The notes under the pieces are model-generated. The model did no database searches and was not told the origin of the DNA. It saw only the letters and a list, made by a program, of their open reading frames with translations. A stretch of 64,000 nucleotides of DNA. Origin: Streptomyces sp. CB01373. GTDB lineage: Bacteria; Actinomycetota; Actinomycetes; Streptomycetales; Streptomycetaceae. The stretch is taken from contig NZ_NNBK01000001.1 of NCBI RefSeq assembly GCF_002803075.1, positions 186,001-250,000 of the forward strand. Reading direction: 5' to 3'. Numbering within the stretch: the first letter of the stretch is position 1; each line of letters begins with the position of its first letter. Made by a program: the position numbers and the translations under genes. Below are positions 27,407 through 36,605 of this stretch, piece by piece.

Positions 27407-28387
27407 TCAGGGGCGCGGAGCGCTCAGTGCCCACAGCGCGGTGAGCAGGGTGGCCGCGCACAGCGCCATCCCCACGGCGGCCACCAGGCTCCCGCCGATG
27501 AGCAACGCCCCCGCCACGGTGCCCAGGACGAGTCCGAACGCGGCCACCCGGGCGCCCGGCCACCACCAGGGCCGCGTGAAGCGCGCCGTGGCGTCGACCG
27601 GGGTGAAGGAGTCCCTCAGGGTCGTGCGGACCGCCGTGTGCTCGTCGAGGAGCACACGGCGTGGCGCAACCCGCCGCCGCCGCCCGAGGGGGACCAGACG
27701 GGTGCCGTCCGTCAGCCGTACCACCACCGCGCCGCGCGAGCCGGTGCCGTGATGGGCACTCACCTCGACCGGGCCCCGGAGCCCGTCGATGACGGGATGC
27801 CACATGATCCGCTGCCAGACGGCCGGCCGGTCGCTCGCGCCCGTCTCGGTGAGCCTGAGCCACAGGCTCTCCGACAGCGCATGCGGGGAGGCGGACCCGG
27901 TACCGCAGTGCACCGTCGCGGTCATCGGGCGGGACGGCCGCCGCGCCGCCCACCAGAACCGCAGACCACGTCGGGCCCACACCGAGCACAGCAGAGCGGC
28001 CGTGGCCCCGGCGAGCAGGACGGGGACGAACAGGTCGTCCTCGGCGGCGGTCTCCTCCGAGTCACCGGGGAAGCCCCGCGGGTCCGCCTCGTCCGGGTCG
28101 TAGGCGACGGGGAACCGACGGCCCTTGGTGTAGCGGTCGGTGTCGTAGATCTCGAAGCGCTGCACGTGCTCACGGCCCGTGCGGTCCTTCCAGCGCACCC
28201 GGATGTCCTCGGTGTCCCCGAGGTCGTCCTCGACGACCACGCCGGTGGCGTGGGCCGTGGCCCGGTCGCGGGCCTGGCCGTAGGCGTGCGCGTGGAAACC
28301 CAGCCAGCCCGCGAACAACGCGAATCCGGTCAGGGTGGCCGTCATGCCCAGCAGGGCGACGCGCAGGGCGGGGCCGGGGCGTCTCAT
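27407..28387 (-). CDS. Membrane protein of unknown function (DUF3592-like layout)
   Basis: A 326-aa protein. An N-terminal helix (LRVALLGMTATLTGFALFAGW) is followed by an extracytoplasmic segment containing VRWKDRTGREHVQRFEIYD and FPVAYDPDEADP, which recalls DUF3592-type domains. A central helix (about 120-140) and two C-terminal helices follow. It starts within the stop of the M48 peptidase gene (ATGA overlap), so the two are one transcript. The function is unknown; a partner role for the protease is plausible. Confidence 0.78.
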   Translation of the reverse strand: MRRPGPALRVALLGMTATLTGFALFAGWLGFHAHAYGQARDRATAHATGVVVEDDLGDTEDIRVRWKDRTGREHVQRFEIYDTDRYTKGRRFPVAYDPDEADPRGFPGDSEETAAEDDLFVPVLLAGATAALLCSVWARRGLRFWWAARRPSRPMTATVHCGTGSASPHALSESLWLRLTETGASDRPAVWQRIMWHPVIDGLRGPVEVSAHHGTGSRGAVVVRLTDGTRLVPLGRRRRVAPRRVLLDEHTAVRTTLRDSFTPVDATARFTRPWWWPGARVAAFGLVLGTVAGALLIGGSLVAAVGMALCAATLLTALWALSAPRP

Positions 28388-29886
28388 GCTCTCTCCGCCT
28401 TCTCGGTCCCGGACTTGTCCAGCAGGGCGTGGACGGGCGCCGGGTCGCCGCCGTCCACGGCCGTGACGAGCACCTCGTACAGGTCGACGACCGTGCCGTC
28501 CGGCGCCGTGAGCACGGTGCTCATCCAGCGGGAGGTGCAGGACCAGCCGGCTTCCAGCAGCAGCGGCACCAGGGCCGCGCCCATGGCACTGGCGAGTACC
28601 TGGCAGCCGAGACTCCTGCGCACGGCGGCCGGCAGCCACCGCAGTTGAGGGCGCATCCGGCGGGCGAGGCCGTACCAGTCGCCGTCGGCGACGGCGTCCA
28701 GTGCCGCGCGCAGCGCCCCGGTGGGGGAGGACTGCCCGGTCGCGGCCGCCAGCGCCTCCGCGCGGTGGCCGCCGTCGGCGGGAAGGCGGAACCTGTCGGC
28801 GTCGAGCTGGAGGAGACGCACCGGCTTCAGGTCCTCGGGCCGGAGGGCACCGCCCCCGCCGCCCGCCTGGAGCGTCCCACCGGGTCCGTCCGCGCAGGCC
28901 AGATGCTGGACGCACCACTCGGCGACCACCTCGGCGTCACGCAGCACGAGCGGAGCCGAGCCGTACGCCGCACTGGTGCCGGTGCCGGTGTGCGGCAGCG
29001 CGGCCGTCCGCACGGCCGTCGGCGGATGGGTGGCCGTCGCGTAGACGTCCAGAGCCTCCTCCTCGGCATCCTCGCGGGCGGCCCGGGCCCGCACCAGCGG
29101 GTCTTGGAGGGCGAGGTCGAACGCCTCGTAGAGGTCCACCGGGTACGAGCCCTCCTCGACCAGGTCCTCCACCCAGTCCTGCGCGATCCCGTCGAATGCC
29201 GCGTCGATCACGGCGACCCACTCGACGGCCTCGCGCGCCGCGTCACCGCCCACCACCCGGGCGGCTTCCGCATCGGCTGCCAACTCCTCCTGCCAGGGCC
29301 ATGGTTGGGTCGCGCGCAGCAGGGGAGCGGCCAGCGGGGCCAGTGGCCGCAGGCGCCCCTCCAGCCGTTCGGCGAGCGCGACGCGCGCCGCCAGCAGGGC
29401 ACGTGTGCGACGGTCGTCGAAGTGACGCTCGTGGGCCAGCTCGTGCGCGATCACCGCGGCCAGGTGCGTGGCCGAGAGCGCCCGGACCAGTGGTAGCCCG
29501 AGCAGCAGCGCGTAGGCGTGTCCGCCCCCGATCCTCACCCGGTACGTGAGTACCGCCGGCTCCGGCACGATCCGCACCAGCAGCGGAGCGCCGAAACCGG
29601 TGCGCTCGGCCATGTCCCGCACCAGCGCCGCGAGTTCCGGCTCGTCGTCAGGCCGTACCGCCCGGCCCGGCAGGGCGTCGGGGAGGACGGCCCTCGTGTA
29701 CAGGGCCGGAAGCAGCCACAGCATCGGCAGCGCGATCATCTGCCAGCCTCCCCAGACCAGCCCCCCGGCCGCGATCAGCAGAAGGAAGCCGATCAGTGGC
29801 AGCCAGGCGACGGCTGCCATGGCCGCGGTGAACGACCACGCGCGGACCGCCGAGACCTGCGGCCCCCCGGATATGCGACCGTCCAT
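28384..29886 (-). CDS. M48-family membrane metalloprotease
   Basis: A 500-aa protein. Two hydrophobic segments (about 15-65) precede a zinc-protease domain with HELAH in AAVIAHELAHERHF (His148, Glu149, His152). The distal Glu ligand is probably in LAADAEAARVVGG. The large C-terminal region is poorly conserved. The ATG at 29886 was chosen over 29928 because GGAGT lies just upstream. M48 peptidases (HtpX/Ste24 type) handle membrane-protein quality control or maturation. It is co-transcribed with the membrane protein gene that follows. Confidence 0.85.
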   Translation of the reverse strand: MDGRISGGPQVSAVRAWSFTAAMAAVAWLPLIGFLLLIAAGGLVWGGWQMIALPMLWLLPALYTRAVLPDALPGRAVRPDDEPELAALVRDMAERTGFGAPLLVRIVPEPAVLTYRVRIGGGHAYALLLGLPLVRALSATHLAAVIAHELAHERHFDDRRTRALLAARVALAERLEGRLRPLAPLAAPLLRATQPWPWQEELAADAEAARVVGGDAAREAVEWVAVIDAAFDGIAQDWVEDLVEEGSYPVDLYEAFDLALQDPLVRARAAREDAEEEALDVYATATHPPTAVRTAALPHTGTGTSAAYGSAPLVLRDAEVVAEWCVQHLACADGPGGTLQAGGGGGALRPEDLKPVRLLQLDADRFRLPADGGHRAEALAAATGQSSPTGALRAALDAVADGDWYGLARRMRPQLRWLPAAVRRSLGCQVLASAMGAALVPLLLEAGWSCTSRWMSTVLTAPDGTVVDLYEVLVTAVDGGDPAPVHALLDKSGTEKAERA

Positions 29887-30310
29887 CACACTCCTGTCGT
29901 GCCATGAGGTGTCGGCGGATTCTGTCATAGCCAGGTCAAGCCTGCGGACGTTGAGCGGCGCGTACGGTGCCGGCCCGGTGGCGGCGGTCGGGCACCGCCG
30001 GCCCCTGTAGGGCGCGCCCGGCGGTGGTGGGCTGTTGGTCTTGTGGGCCTGGCGGTGAGGGCCGTCCGGTCAGCACCCGGTGGCGGTCAGTCGGCCGTCC
30101 GGGTCTGGCGGCTGGGGCTGTCCGGTCGGTTGTGCCTGACGGTGGTGGGCTGTCGGTCATGTGCGCCCGGCGGTGGGGGCCGCCCGGCCGGCGCCTGGCG
30201 GCGCGGACCTCCTTGTCGTACCCGGCCGCGGGCCGTCCGGACAAGCGCGCCGACGGGAACGGACGCGGGGACGGGGAGGTTGTGTCCGGAGCCGGGTGGG
30301 GGAGGTCCCA
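29887..30310. repeat. Intergenic G-rich imperfect repeats
   Basis: No convincing gene lies in this stretch. Two near-identical blocks of about 60 nt, both opening CGGTGGTGGGCTGT, start at 30022 and 30140 (spacing 118 nt), with a more degenerate unit between them. Open frames here have no ribosome sites and read as low-complexity repeats. Confidence 0.6.
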
Positions 30311-30386
<76 letters not shown>

Positions 30387-30429
30387 TGGGGCCGGAGCCC
30401 GGGGGAGGCTGTGCCACGCGCGGCCCGGC

Positions 30430-31395
30430 TCAGGGGCGCAGCACCACGCGTCGGCCGTGTAGTTCGCCGCGTTCCATGCGCCGGTGGACCTCCGCAGCGG
30501 CGCTGAGGGGTTGGTACTCGACCGAGCGGGGCCGCAGGCCGCCCGAGGCCAGGAGGTCGTTGACGGCGGACGCCGCCTCGGCCAGTTCCGCGGCCGTGGC
30601 GTTGGAGATGGCGAAGCCGTGCAGGGAGCCGTCCTTCATGTAGAGCGGACCGACCGGCAGGGTCGGCTCGTCGCGGGCGCCGGACAGAACGACGATGCGC
30701 CCGCGGTGGGCGAGGAGGCCGACCGCGGTCGTCAGGTCGTTGCGTCCCGAGGTGTCGACGTGGACGCCGACGCCGGACGGGGCGAGCCGCGCCAGCCGCG
30801 CCGCGAGATCGGGGGCGTGGTAGTCCACGACCTCCGCCGCGCCCAGGGAGCGGACGTGCTCGTGGTCGTGCGGGGCGGCCGTGGCGAGGACGCGTGCGTA
30901 CGCCCGGTACGCGAACTCCACCAGCGCGCTGCCCACGTTGCCGGCCGCGCCGCCGACCAGCACCGTCTCTCCGGGGCGCAGCCCGCCGTGGGTGAAGAGC
31001 GCGAGACAGGCGGTCGCGGCGGGATGGAACACGGCCACCGCCTCCTCAGGGCGTACGCCCGCAGGCAGCCGGTACAGGCGGTCGGCGGGCACCACCGCCC
31101 GTTCGGCGGCCGCGCCCTGCCGGCCGTCGTGGCCCAGGCTGTTGCACCACACCGTCTCGCCGACTGCGAAACCGGACCCCGCGGACGCCACCGTGCCCAC
31201 GAGGTCCCGTCCGACCACGAACGGAAACGGCAGCGGCGTCCGGAACAGCCCCGACCGGACGAAGGTGTCCACCGGGTCGACCACGGTGGCCACCACGTCC
31301 ACCAGCACCTCACCGGCCCCCGGCACAGGATCGGGCAACTCGCCGAAGCGAATGACATCGGGCGACCCGAGCTGTTCGACATAGGCGGCGCGCAT
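30430..31395 (-). CDS. NADPH:quinone oxidoreductase-like (zinc-less MDR alcohol dehydrogenase)
   Basis: A 321-aa medium-chain dehydrogenase/reductase. The GroES-like domain starts MRAAYVEQLGSPDVIRFGEL, and VVGRDLVGTVASAGSGF marks its core. The nucleotide-binding Rossmann motif is VLVGGAAGNVGSALVE, the AxxGxxG form typical of NADPH-binding quinone reductases. Cysteine zinc ligands are absent. The ATG at 31395 matches the family N-terminus. It seems monocistronic; the substrate is not predictable. Confidence 0.88.
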   Translation of the reverse strand: MRAAYVEQLGSPDVIRFGELPDPVPGAGEVLVDVVATVVDPVDTFVRSGLFRTPLPFPFVVGRDLVGTVASAGSGFAVGETVWCNSLGHDGRQGAAAERAVVPADRLYRLPAGVRPEEAVAVFHPAATACLALFTHGGLRPGETVLVGGAAGNVGSALVEFAYRAYARVLATAAPHDHEHVRSLGAAEVVDYHAPDLAARLARLAPSGVGVHVDTSGRNDLTTAVGLLAHRGRIVVLSGARDEPTLPVGPLYMKDGSLHGFAISNATAAELAEAASAVNDLLASGGLRPRSVEYQPLSAAAEVHRRMERGELHGRRVVLRP

Positions 31396-31511
31396 GACCA
31401 CCGATTCTCCCACCGCAAGGCCCAGGCGGCGCGGATGACGCCTGCGGCCGGCCGGAAAGCCGTTTCGGGATTCCGGGCGGCCCGACCGCGATGGCCGCGG
31501 GCGTCGGCCCG

Positions 31512-32534
31512 TCAGCGGAAGACGGCCCTGTCGGCGCCCGGGATCTCCGCCAGGCTCACCGGACGGTGTTCGCGGCGGGAGACCTCGCAGGACTCGGCGA
31601 TGCGCAGGGCCTGGAGGGCTTCGCGGCCGTCGCACGGGTTGGGGCGTTCACCATGCAACACCCCTACGAACGCCTCCAGTTCGGCCTCGTAGGCGGGACC
31701 GAAGCGTTCCAGGAAGTCGGGATAGGGCTTGTCCGCGGCCGGCGGGCCGGTCGGCTCGGTGGACGCGATCGGCGTTCGGTCGTCGAGGCCGACGACGATC
31801 TGGTCCAGTTCACCGGCCAGTTCCATGCGCACGTCGTACCCGGCGCCATTGAGGCGGGTCGCGGTGGCCGTGGCGAGCGTGCCGTCGTCCAGGGTGAGCA
31901 GCGCCGCACCGGTGTCGACGTCGCCCGCCGCGCGGAACATCGGGGGGCCGGCGTCGGACCCGGTCGCGTACACGCTGACGACCTCACGGCCCGTTATCCA
32001 TCGCAGCATGTCGAAGTCGTGAATGAGTGCGTCCCGGAACAGCCCGCCGGACAGCGGAAGCCACTCGGGCGGTGGCGGTGCCTGGTCGGAGGTGAGCGCG
32101 CGCACCGTGTGCAGACGCCCGAGGCGACCCGAGCGCACGGCCTCGCGGGCGCCCGCGTAACCCGTGTCGAAGCGGCGCATGAACCCCATCTGAAGCACCG
32201 TGCCCGCGGCTTCGACCTCGGCGAGCGCCTGTAATGTCCCCGGCAGGTCCAGGGCGATGGGTTTCTCGCAGAACACCGGCAGTCCCGACCGTGCCGCCCG
32301 GCCGATCAGTTCGGCGTGGGCGGAAGTCGCGGTGGTGATGACCACCGCGTCGACCCCCCAGGTGAATATCTCGTCCACCCCCGGTGCCGCCGTCTCACCC
32401 AGCCGCAGGGCGAGGGCCTGTGCCCGCGCCGGATCGGCGTCCGTGAGGATCAAGGATCCGACCTCTCGATGACGGCTGAGCGTGTTCGCGTGGATGGTGC
32501 CGATGCGGCCCGTACCGATGACCCCGATGCGCAT
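31512..32534 (-). CDS. Gfo/Idh/MocA dehydrogenase (inositol/sugar dehydrogenase-like)
   Basis: A 340-aa NAD(P)-dependent sugar or inositol dehydrogenase. The N-terminal Rossmann motif is MRIGVIGTGRIGTIHANTL, the catalytic-loop signature is VFCEKPIALD (Lys of EKP), and a C-terminal beta-sheet domain contains GGLFRDALIHDFDMLRWI, with the His/Asp typical of myo-inositol 2-dehydrogenases. The start at 32534 has no clear ribosome site, so a leaderless message is possible. It is divergent from the GntR regulator and shares an operator-like palindrome with it, tying it to the ABC sugar operon. Confidence 0.88.
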   Translation of the reverse strand: MRIGVIGTGRIGTIHANTLSRHREVGSLILTDADPARAQALALRLGETAAPGVDEIFTWGVDAVVITTATSAHAELIGRAARSGLPVFCEKPIALDLPGTLQALAEVEAAGTVLQMGFMRRFDTGYAGAREAVRSGRLGRLHTVRALTSDQAPPPPEWLPLSGGLFRDALIHDFDMLRWITGREVVSVYATGSDAGPPMFRAAGDVDTGAALLTLDDGTLATATATRLNGAGYDVRMELAGELDQIVVGLDDRTPIASTEPTGPPAADKPYPDFLERFGPAYEAELEAFVGVLHGERPNPCDGREALQALRIAESCEVSRREHRPVSLAEIPGADRAVFR

Positions 32535-32576
32535 GGAAACAAAGTGAGGGCGGACCCCTGACCCTGTCAATCGGCA

Positions 32577-32586
32577 TGTCCGGACA
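32577..32586. promoter_or_regulatory. GntR operator candidate (dehydrogenase/regulator spacer)
   Basis: The perfect 10-bp palindrome TGTCCGGACA, in the context ATGTCCGGACAAT, lies in the 102-bp spacer between the divergent dehydrogenase and GntR genes. The identical sequence recurs downstream of the GntR gene ahead of the transport operon. Confidence 0.6.
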
Positions 32587-32636
32587 ATCGGACTTCACTA
32601 CTTCCCGTCATCCGGCCGCGGAGCTACGCTCGGCCC

Positions 32637-33401
32637 GTGCCGAAACCAGAAGTGGACCCCACCGTCTCACTCGAGCTCAGTGTGGACCGGAGTTCCCCGG
32701 TACCGCTGTACTTCCAGCTGTCCCAGCAGCTGGAGGCGGCGATCGAGCACGGCAGACTCACCCCCGGCAGCCTGCTGGGCAACGAGATCGAGCTGGCGGC
32801 CCGGCTCGGCCTGTCCCGGCCCACCGTCCGCCAGGCCATCCAGTCGCTGGTGGACAAGGGCCTCCTGGTGCGCCGCCGAGGTGTCGGCACCCAGGTCGTG
32901 CACAGCCGGGTCAAGCGCCCGCTGGAACTGAGCAGCCTCTACGACGATCTGGAGGCGGCCGGGCAGCGCCCGTCGACGAAGGTCCTGGTCAACACGGTGG
33001 TCCCGGCCTCCGCCGAGGTCGCCGCCGCCCTGGCGGTGGCCGAGGGCGAGGAGGTCCACCGCATCGAGCGGCTGCGCCTGGCCCACGGCGAGCCGATGGC
33101 GTACCTGACCAACTACCTGCCGTCCGGACTGCTCGACCTGGACACCGGCCAGCTGGAGGCCACCGGCCTGTACCGGCTGATGCGCGCCGCCGGGATCACC
33201 CTGCACAGCGCCCGCCAGTGCATCGGCGCCCGCGCCGCCGCCCCCGCCGAGGCCGAGCGGCTCGCCGAGGCCGAGGGCGCGCCTCTGCTCACCATGCAGC
33301 GCACCACCTTCGACGACACCGGCCGCGCGGTGGAGTACGGCACGCACACCTACCGCCCCTCCCGCTACTCCTTCGAGTTCCAGCTCCTCGTACGGTCCTG
33401 A
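32637..33401 (+). CDS. GntR/HutC-family transcriptional regulator
   Basis: A 254-aa regulator. The N-terminal winged helix is at about 20-90 (PLYFQLSQQLEAAIEHG, GNEIELAARLGLSRPTVRQ), and a C-terminal UTRA ligand-binding domain contains GEPMAYLTNYLP. The GTG start has little ribosome-binding sequence. It lies between the dehydrogenase and transport genes, with TGTCCGGACA palindromes on both sides, so it probably controls all of them and itself in response to a sugar or polyol. Confidence 0.92.
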   Translation: MPKPEVDPTVSLELSVDRSSPVPLYFQLSQQLEAAIEHGRLTPGSLLGNEIELAARLGLSRPTVRQAIQSLVDKGLLVRRRGVGTQVVHSRVKRPLELSSLYDDLEAAGQRPSTKVLVNTVVPASAEVAAALAVAEGEEVHRIERLRLAHGEPMAYLTNYLPSGLLDLDTGQLEATGLYRLMRAAGITLHSARQCIGARAAAPAEAERLAEAEGAPLLTMQRTTFDDTGRAVEYGTHTYRPSRYSFEFQLLVRS

Positions 33402-33433
33402 CGGCCTCGCGCGCCTCCGACCTCACGTCCCCA

Positions 33434-33457
33434 TGTCCGGACAATATGACCGGTCAT
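33434..33457. promoter_or_regulatory. GntR operator candidates upstream of the transport operon
   Basis: Two adjacent perfect palindromes lie here: TGTCCGGACA (33434-33443, identical to the copy at 32577) and ATGACCGGTCAT (33446-33457). A related half, TGTCCGATAA, follows near 33489, beside a GATAAT -10-like element (33494-33499). The binding-protein gene starts at 33574. Confidence 0.58.
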
Positions 33458-33573
33458 CGCTCCCCGGCTGCGGAACCGGGCATTCCGGTGTCCGATAATG
33501 GAACGTTCGGGGCCGGTGGGATCACTGTCGGCCCCTTGCGTACGTTCGGGCACAGCAAGAAGGGCACGGCCTC

Positions 33574-34578
33574 GTGGCACGCTTTCCAACCTGGGTAGTC
33601 ATCGCGCTGACAGGGGCCCTGTCCCTGTCGCTCGCGGGGTGCAGCAGCACCGGCGGCAAGCGGGCGGAGGACGCCCGCAAGGCCGCGGCGGCCCAGGGCA
33701 GGGCCGCGGTGAACACCCCTCGCTGGACCTTCGCGATGATCACGCACTCCGGGGACGGCGACACGTTCTGGGACCTCGTGCAGAGCGGCGCCAAGCAGGC
33801 CGCCGTCAAGGACAACATCAACTTCCTGTACTCGCACGACGCCCAGGCCCAGCAGCAGGCCCAGCTCGTGGACGCCGCGGTGGACAAGAAGGTCGACGGC
33901 ATCATCGTCACCCTCGCCAAGCCCGAGGCGCTCAAGGCCGCCGTGGCCCGCGCCGAGAGGGCCGGCATCCCGGTGATCACGGTCAACTCCGGATCGGCGC
34001 AGTCCAAGGCGTACGGCGCCCTCGCGCACATCGGCCAGGACGAGTCCGTCGCCGGTGAGGCCGTCGGGCAGGAGCTGGCCGAGCGCGGGAGGAAGAAGGT
34101 GCTCTGCGTCCTCCACGAACAGGGCAACGTCGGCCACGAGCAGCGCTGTGCCGGGGTGGCGAAGACCTTCTCCGGCACGGTCGAGAACCTCTACGTCAAC
34201 GGCACCAACATGCCCGACGTGCAGGCCGCGATCGGCGCCCGGCTCCAGGCGGACAGGTCCGTCGACGCCGTCGTCACGCTCGGCGCCCCCTACGCGGACA
34301 CCGCCGTCAAGGCGAAGGCCGACGCCGGCAGCCGCGCCGAGGTCGACACCTTCGACCTGAACGCCAAGGTCGCCGCCGAACTCAAGGACGGCACGCTCGG
34401 CTTCGCCGTCGACCAGCAGCCCTACCTCCAGGGCTACCAGGCCGTCGACCTGCTCTGGCTCTACAAGTACAACGGCGACGTCCTCGGCGGTGGCCGGCCG
34501 GTGCTCACCGGCCCGCAGATCGTCACCAAGGACCAGGCGGCCACGCTGGAGGAGTACACGAAGCGGGGCACCCGATGA
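33574..34578 (+). CDS. Sugar ABC transporter substrate-binding lipoprotein
   Basis: A 334-aa lipoprotein. The signal sequence ends in the lipobox LAGC (Cys23). The periplasmic-binding-protein type I fold follows, with FAMITHSGDGDTFWDLVQSG, KKVDGIIVTLAKPEAL and GIPVITVNSGS, as in ribose/inositol-type binding proteins. The GTG start has AAGAAGGG upstream. It is the first gene of an operon with permease and ATPase, overlapping the permease by ATGA. The substrate is probably a monosaccharide or polyol. Confidence 0.9.
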   Translation: MARFPTWVVIALTGALSLSLAGCSSTGGKRAEDARKAAAAQGRAAVNTPRWTFAMITHSGDGDTFWDLVQSGAKQAAVKDNINFLYSHDAQAQQQAQLVDAAVDKKVDGIIVTLAKPEALKAAVARAERAGIPVITVNSGSAQSKAYGALAHIGQDESVAGEAVGQELAERGRKKVLCVLHEQGNVGHEQRCAGVAKTFSGTVENLYVNGTNMPDVQAAIGARLQADRSVDAVVTLGAPYADTAVKAKADAGSRAEVDTFDLNAKVAAELKDGTLGFAVDQQPYLQGYQAVDLLWLYKYNGDVLGGGRPVLTGPQIVTKDQAATLEEYTKRGTR

Positions 34579-35639
34579 GCGGCACCACCACCGACCGGCC
34601 CGATGCCGCCGCCGGGACCTCCGCCGCTGAAACGTTTCCGCGGACCTCCGCGCTGCGCGGGCTGCTCACCCGCCCCGAGCTCGGCTCGGTCGTCGGCGCG
34701 ATCGCCGTCTTCGTCTTCTTCGCCTGTGCCGCGGACGGCTTCCTGCGCGCCTCCAGCCTCAGCACCGTCCTGTACGCGTCCTCGGTGATCGGCATCATGG
34801 CGGTTCCGGTCGCGCTGCTGATGATCGGCGGCGAGTTCGACCTGTCGGCGGGCGTCATGGTGACGTCCTCCGCGCTGGTCTCCTCGATGTTCAGCTACCA
34901 GATGACCGCGAACGTCTGGGTCGGGGTCGGCGTATCACTGCTGGTCACCCTGGCGATCGGCGCCTTCAACGGCTTCATGCTGACCCGTACGGGGCTGCCC
35001 AGCTTCATCGTCACCCTGGGCACCTTCCTGATGCTGACCGGGATGAACCTGGGCCTCACCAAGCTGATCGGCGGCACTGTCTCCACCAAGACGATCGGCG
35101 ACATGGAGGGCTTCCCCAGCGCCCACACGGTGTTCGCCTCGACGCTCACTCTCGGCGGCGTCGACGTCAAGGTCACCATCCTGTGGTGGCTCGGCCTGGT
35201 CGCCGTCGCCTCCTGGATCCTGCTGCGCACCCGCACCGGCAACTGGATCTTCGCGGTCGGCGGCAACAAGGACGCCGCCCGCGCGGTCGGCGTACCAGTC
35301 ATCCGGACCAAGACCGGCCTCTACATGGGCGTGTCCCTCGGCGCCTGGATCTGCGGGCAGCACCTGCTGTTCTCCTTCGACGCGGTGCAGTCCGGCGAGG
35401 GCGTCGGCAACGAGCTGATCTACATCATCGCCGCCGTCATCGGCGGCTGCCTGATCACCGGCGGACACGGCAGCGCCATCGGCTCGGCGGTCGGGGCCCT
35501 CCTGTTCGGCATGACCAGCAAGGGCATCGTCTTCGCCGAGTGGAACCCCGACTGGTTCAAGTTCTTCCTCGGAGCGATGCTGCTCCTCGCGACCCTGCTC
35601 AACACCTGGGTCCGCAGGCGGGCGGAGGCCACCAAGTGA
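34575..35639 (+). CDS. Sugar ABC transporter permease (RbsC/FrcC type)
   Basis: A 354-aa membrane protein with about nine to ten helices. Family features are [17 protein letters not shown] (the conserved GGEFDLS of the BPD_transp_2 family), [17 protein letters not shown], and [15 protein letters not shown] in a cytoplasmic loop. It overlaps the binding-protein gene at its start and the ATPase gene at its end (GTGA), indicating tight translational coupling. It presumably forms a homodimeric channel. Confidence 0.92.
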   Translation: MSGTTTDRPDAAAGTSAAETFPRTSALRGLLTRPELGSVVGAIAVFVFFACAADGFLRASSLSTVLYASSVIGIMAVPVALLMIGGEFDLSAGVMVTSSALVSSMFSYQMTANVWVGVGVSLLVTLAIGAFNGFMLTRTGLPSFIVTLGTFLMLTGMNLGLTKLIGGTVSTKTIGDMEGFPSAHTVFASTLTLGGVDVKVTILWWLGLVAVASWILLRTRTGNWIFAVGGNKDAARAVGVPVIRTKTGLYMGVSLGAWICGQHLLFSFDAVQSGEGVGNELIYIIAAVIGGCLITGGHGSAIGSAVGALLFGMTSKGIVFAEWNPDWFKFFLGAMLLLATLLNTWVRRRAEATK

Positions 35640-36451
35640 CGCACACCGAAGCACGTACCAGCACGCGGGCCGAAGCCCGCACGGCACTCGTGGAGCTGTC
35701 CGGCGTCAGCAAGCACTACGGCGGTGTCCGCGCCCTGGAGGACGTCGGCCTGGAGGTCCACGCCGGGGAGATCACCTGCGTCCTGGGCGACAACGGCGCC
35801 GGCAAGTCGACCCTGATCAAGATCATCGCGGGGCTGCACCAGCACGACGGCGGCGTCCTCCGCGTCGAGGGCGAGGAGACCCGGCTCACCTCACCGCGCG
35901 ACGCCCTGGACCGGGGCATCGCCACGGTGTACCAGGACCTGGCGGTCGTGGGCCTCATGCCGGTCTGGCGGAACTTCTTCCTCGGCTCCGAGCCGCGCAA
36001 GGGGACCGGCCCCTTCAAGCGCCTGGACGTCGGCCTCATGCGCAGGACCGCACGGGCCGAACTGCTGCGGATGGGCATCGACCTGCGCGACGTCGACCAG
36101 CCCATCGGCACCTTGTCGGGCGGCGAACGCCAGTGCGTCGCCATCGCGCGCGCGGTGTACCTCGGCGCGAAGGTGCTCGTCCTGGACGAGCCGACCGCGG
36201 CACTCGGCGTGAAGCAGTCGGGCGTGGTACTGAAGTATGTGGCGGCGGCCCGCGACCAGGGCCTGGGCGTTGTGTTGATCACCCACAACCCGCATCACGC
36301 GTACCTCGTAGGTGACCGGTTCGTCCTGCTGAGGCGGGGCGCCATGGCCGGCCACCACACTCGGGACGCGATCACCCTGGACGAGCTGACCCGGCAGATG
36401 GCCGGCGGCAGCGACCTGGACGATCTGCGCCATGAACTGCAAGGGTCCTGA
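35636..36451 (+). CDS. Sugar ABC transporter ATP-binding protein (single-domain, FrcA type)
   Basis: A 271-aa ATPase with Walker [10 protein letters not shown], signature [15 protein letters not shown], Walker [13 protein letters not shown] and switch LITHNPHHA (His followed by Asn). Unlike ribose RbsA-type proteins, which carry two ATPase halves (about 500 aa), this has one, as in fructose FrcA-type systems. The GTG at 35636 overlaps the permease stop. It ends about 150 bp before the ROK kinase gene. Confidence 0.92.
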   Translation: MTHTEARTSTRAEARTALVELSGVSKHYGGVRALEDVGLEVHAGEITCVLGDNGAGKSTLIKIIAGLHQHDGGVLRVEGEETRLTSPRDALDRGIATVYQDLAVVGLMPVWRNFFLGSEPRKGTGPFKRLDVGLMRRTARAELLRMGIDLRDVDQPIGTLSGGERQCVAIARAVYLGAKVLVLDEPTAALGVKQSGVVLKYVAAARDQGLGVVLITHNPHHAYLVGDRFVLLRRGAMAGHHTRDAITLDELTRQMAGGSDLDDLRHELQGS

Positions 36452-36518
36452 GGGCCCGGGAGGTTGTGACATCATGCGGCTCCGCGGCGCGGGCGCGACG
36501 GCACCCGTGCCTCCGTAC

Positions 36519-36539
36519 CCGGTACAAGTACCGGTACAA
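36519..36539. repeat. CCGGTACAA direct repeat upstream of ROK gene
   Basis: CCGGTACAA occurs at 36519-36527 and 36531-36539 (12-nt period), with interleaved GTAC/TACCGGTA palindromes. It lies 67 bp before the ROK start in a 154-bp gap. It could be an operator; this is not established. Confidence 0.4.
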
Positions 36540-36605
36540 ACCGGGCGCCGCCCCCTCGGTGCCCCGTACGGAACCCTTACCCAGCGTGCGGCAGAATCGG
36601 GCCCG

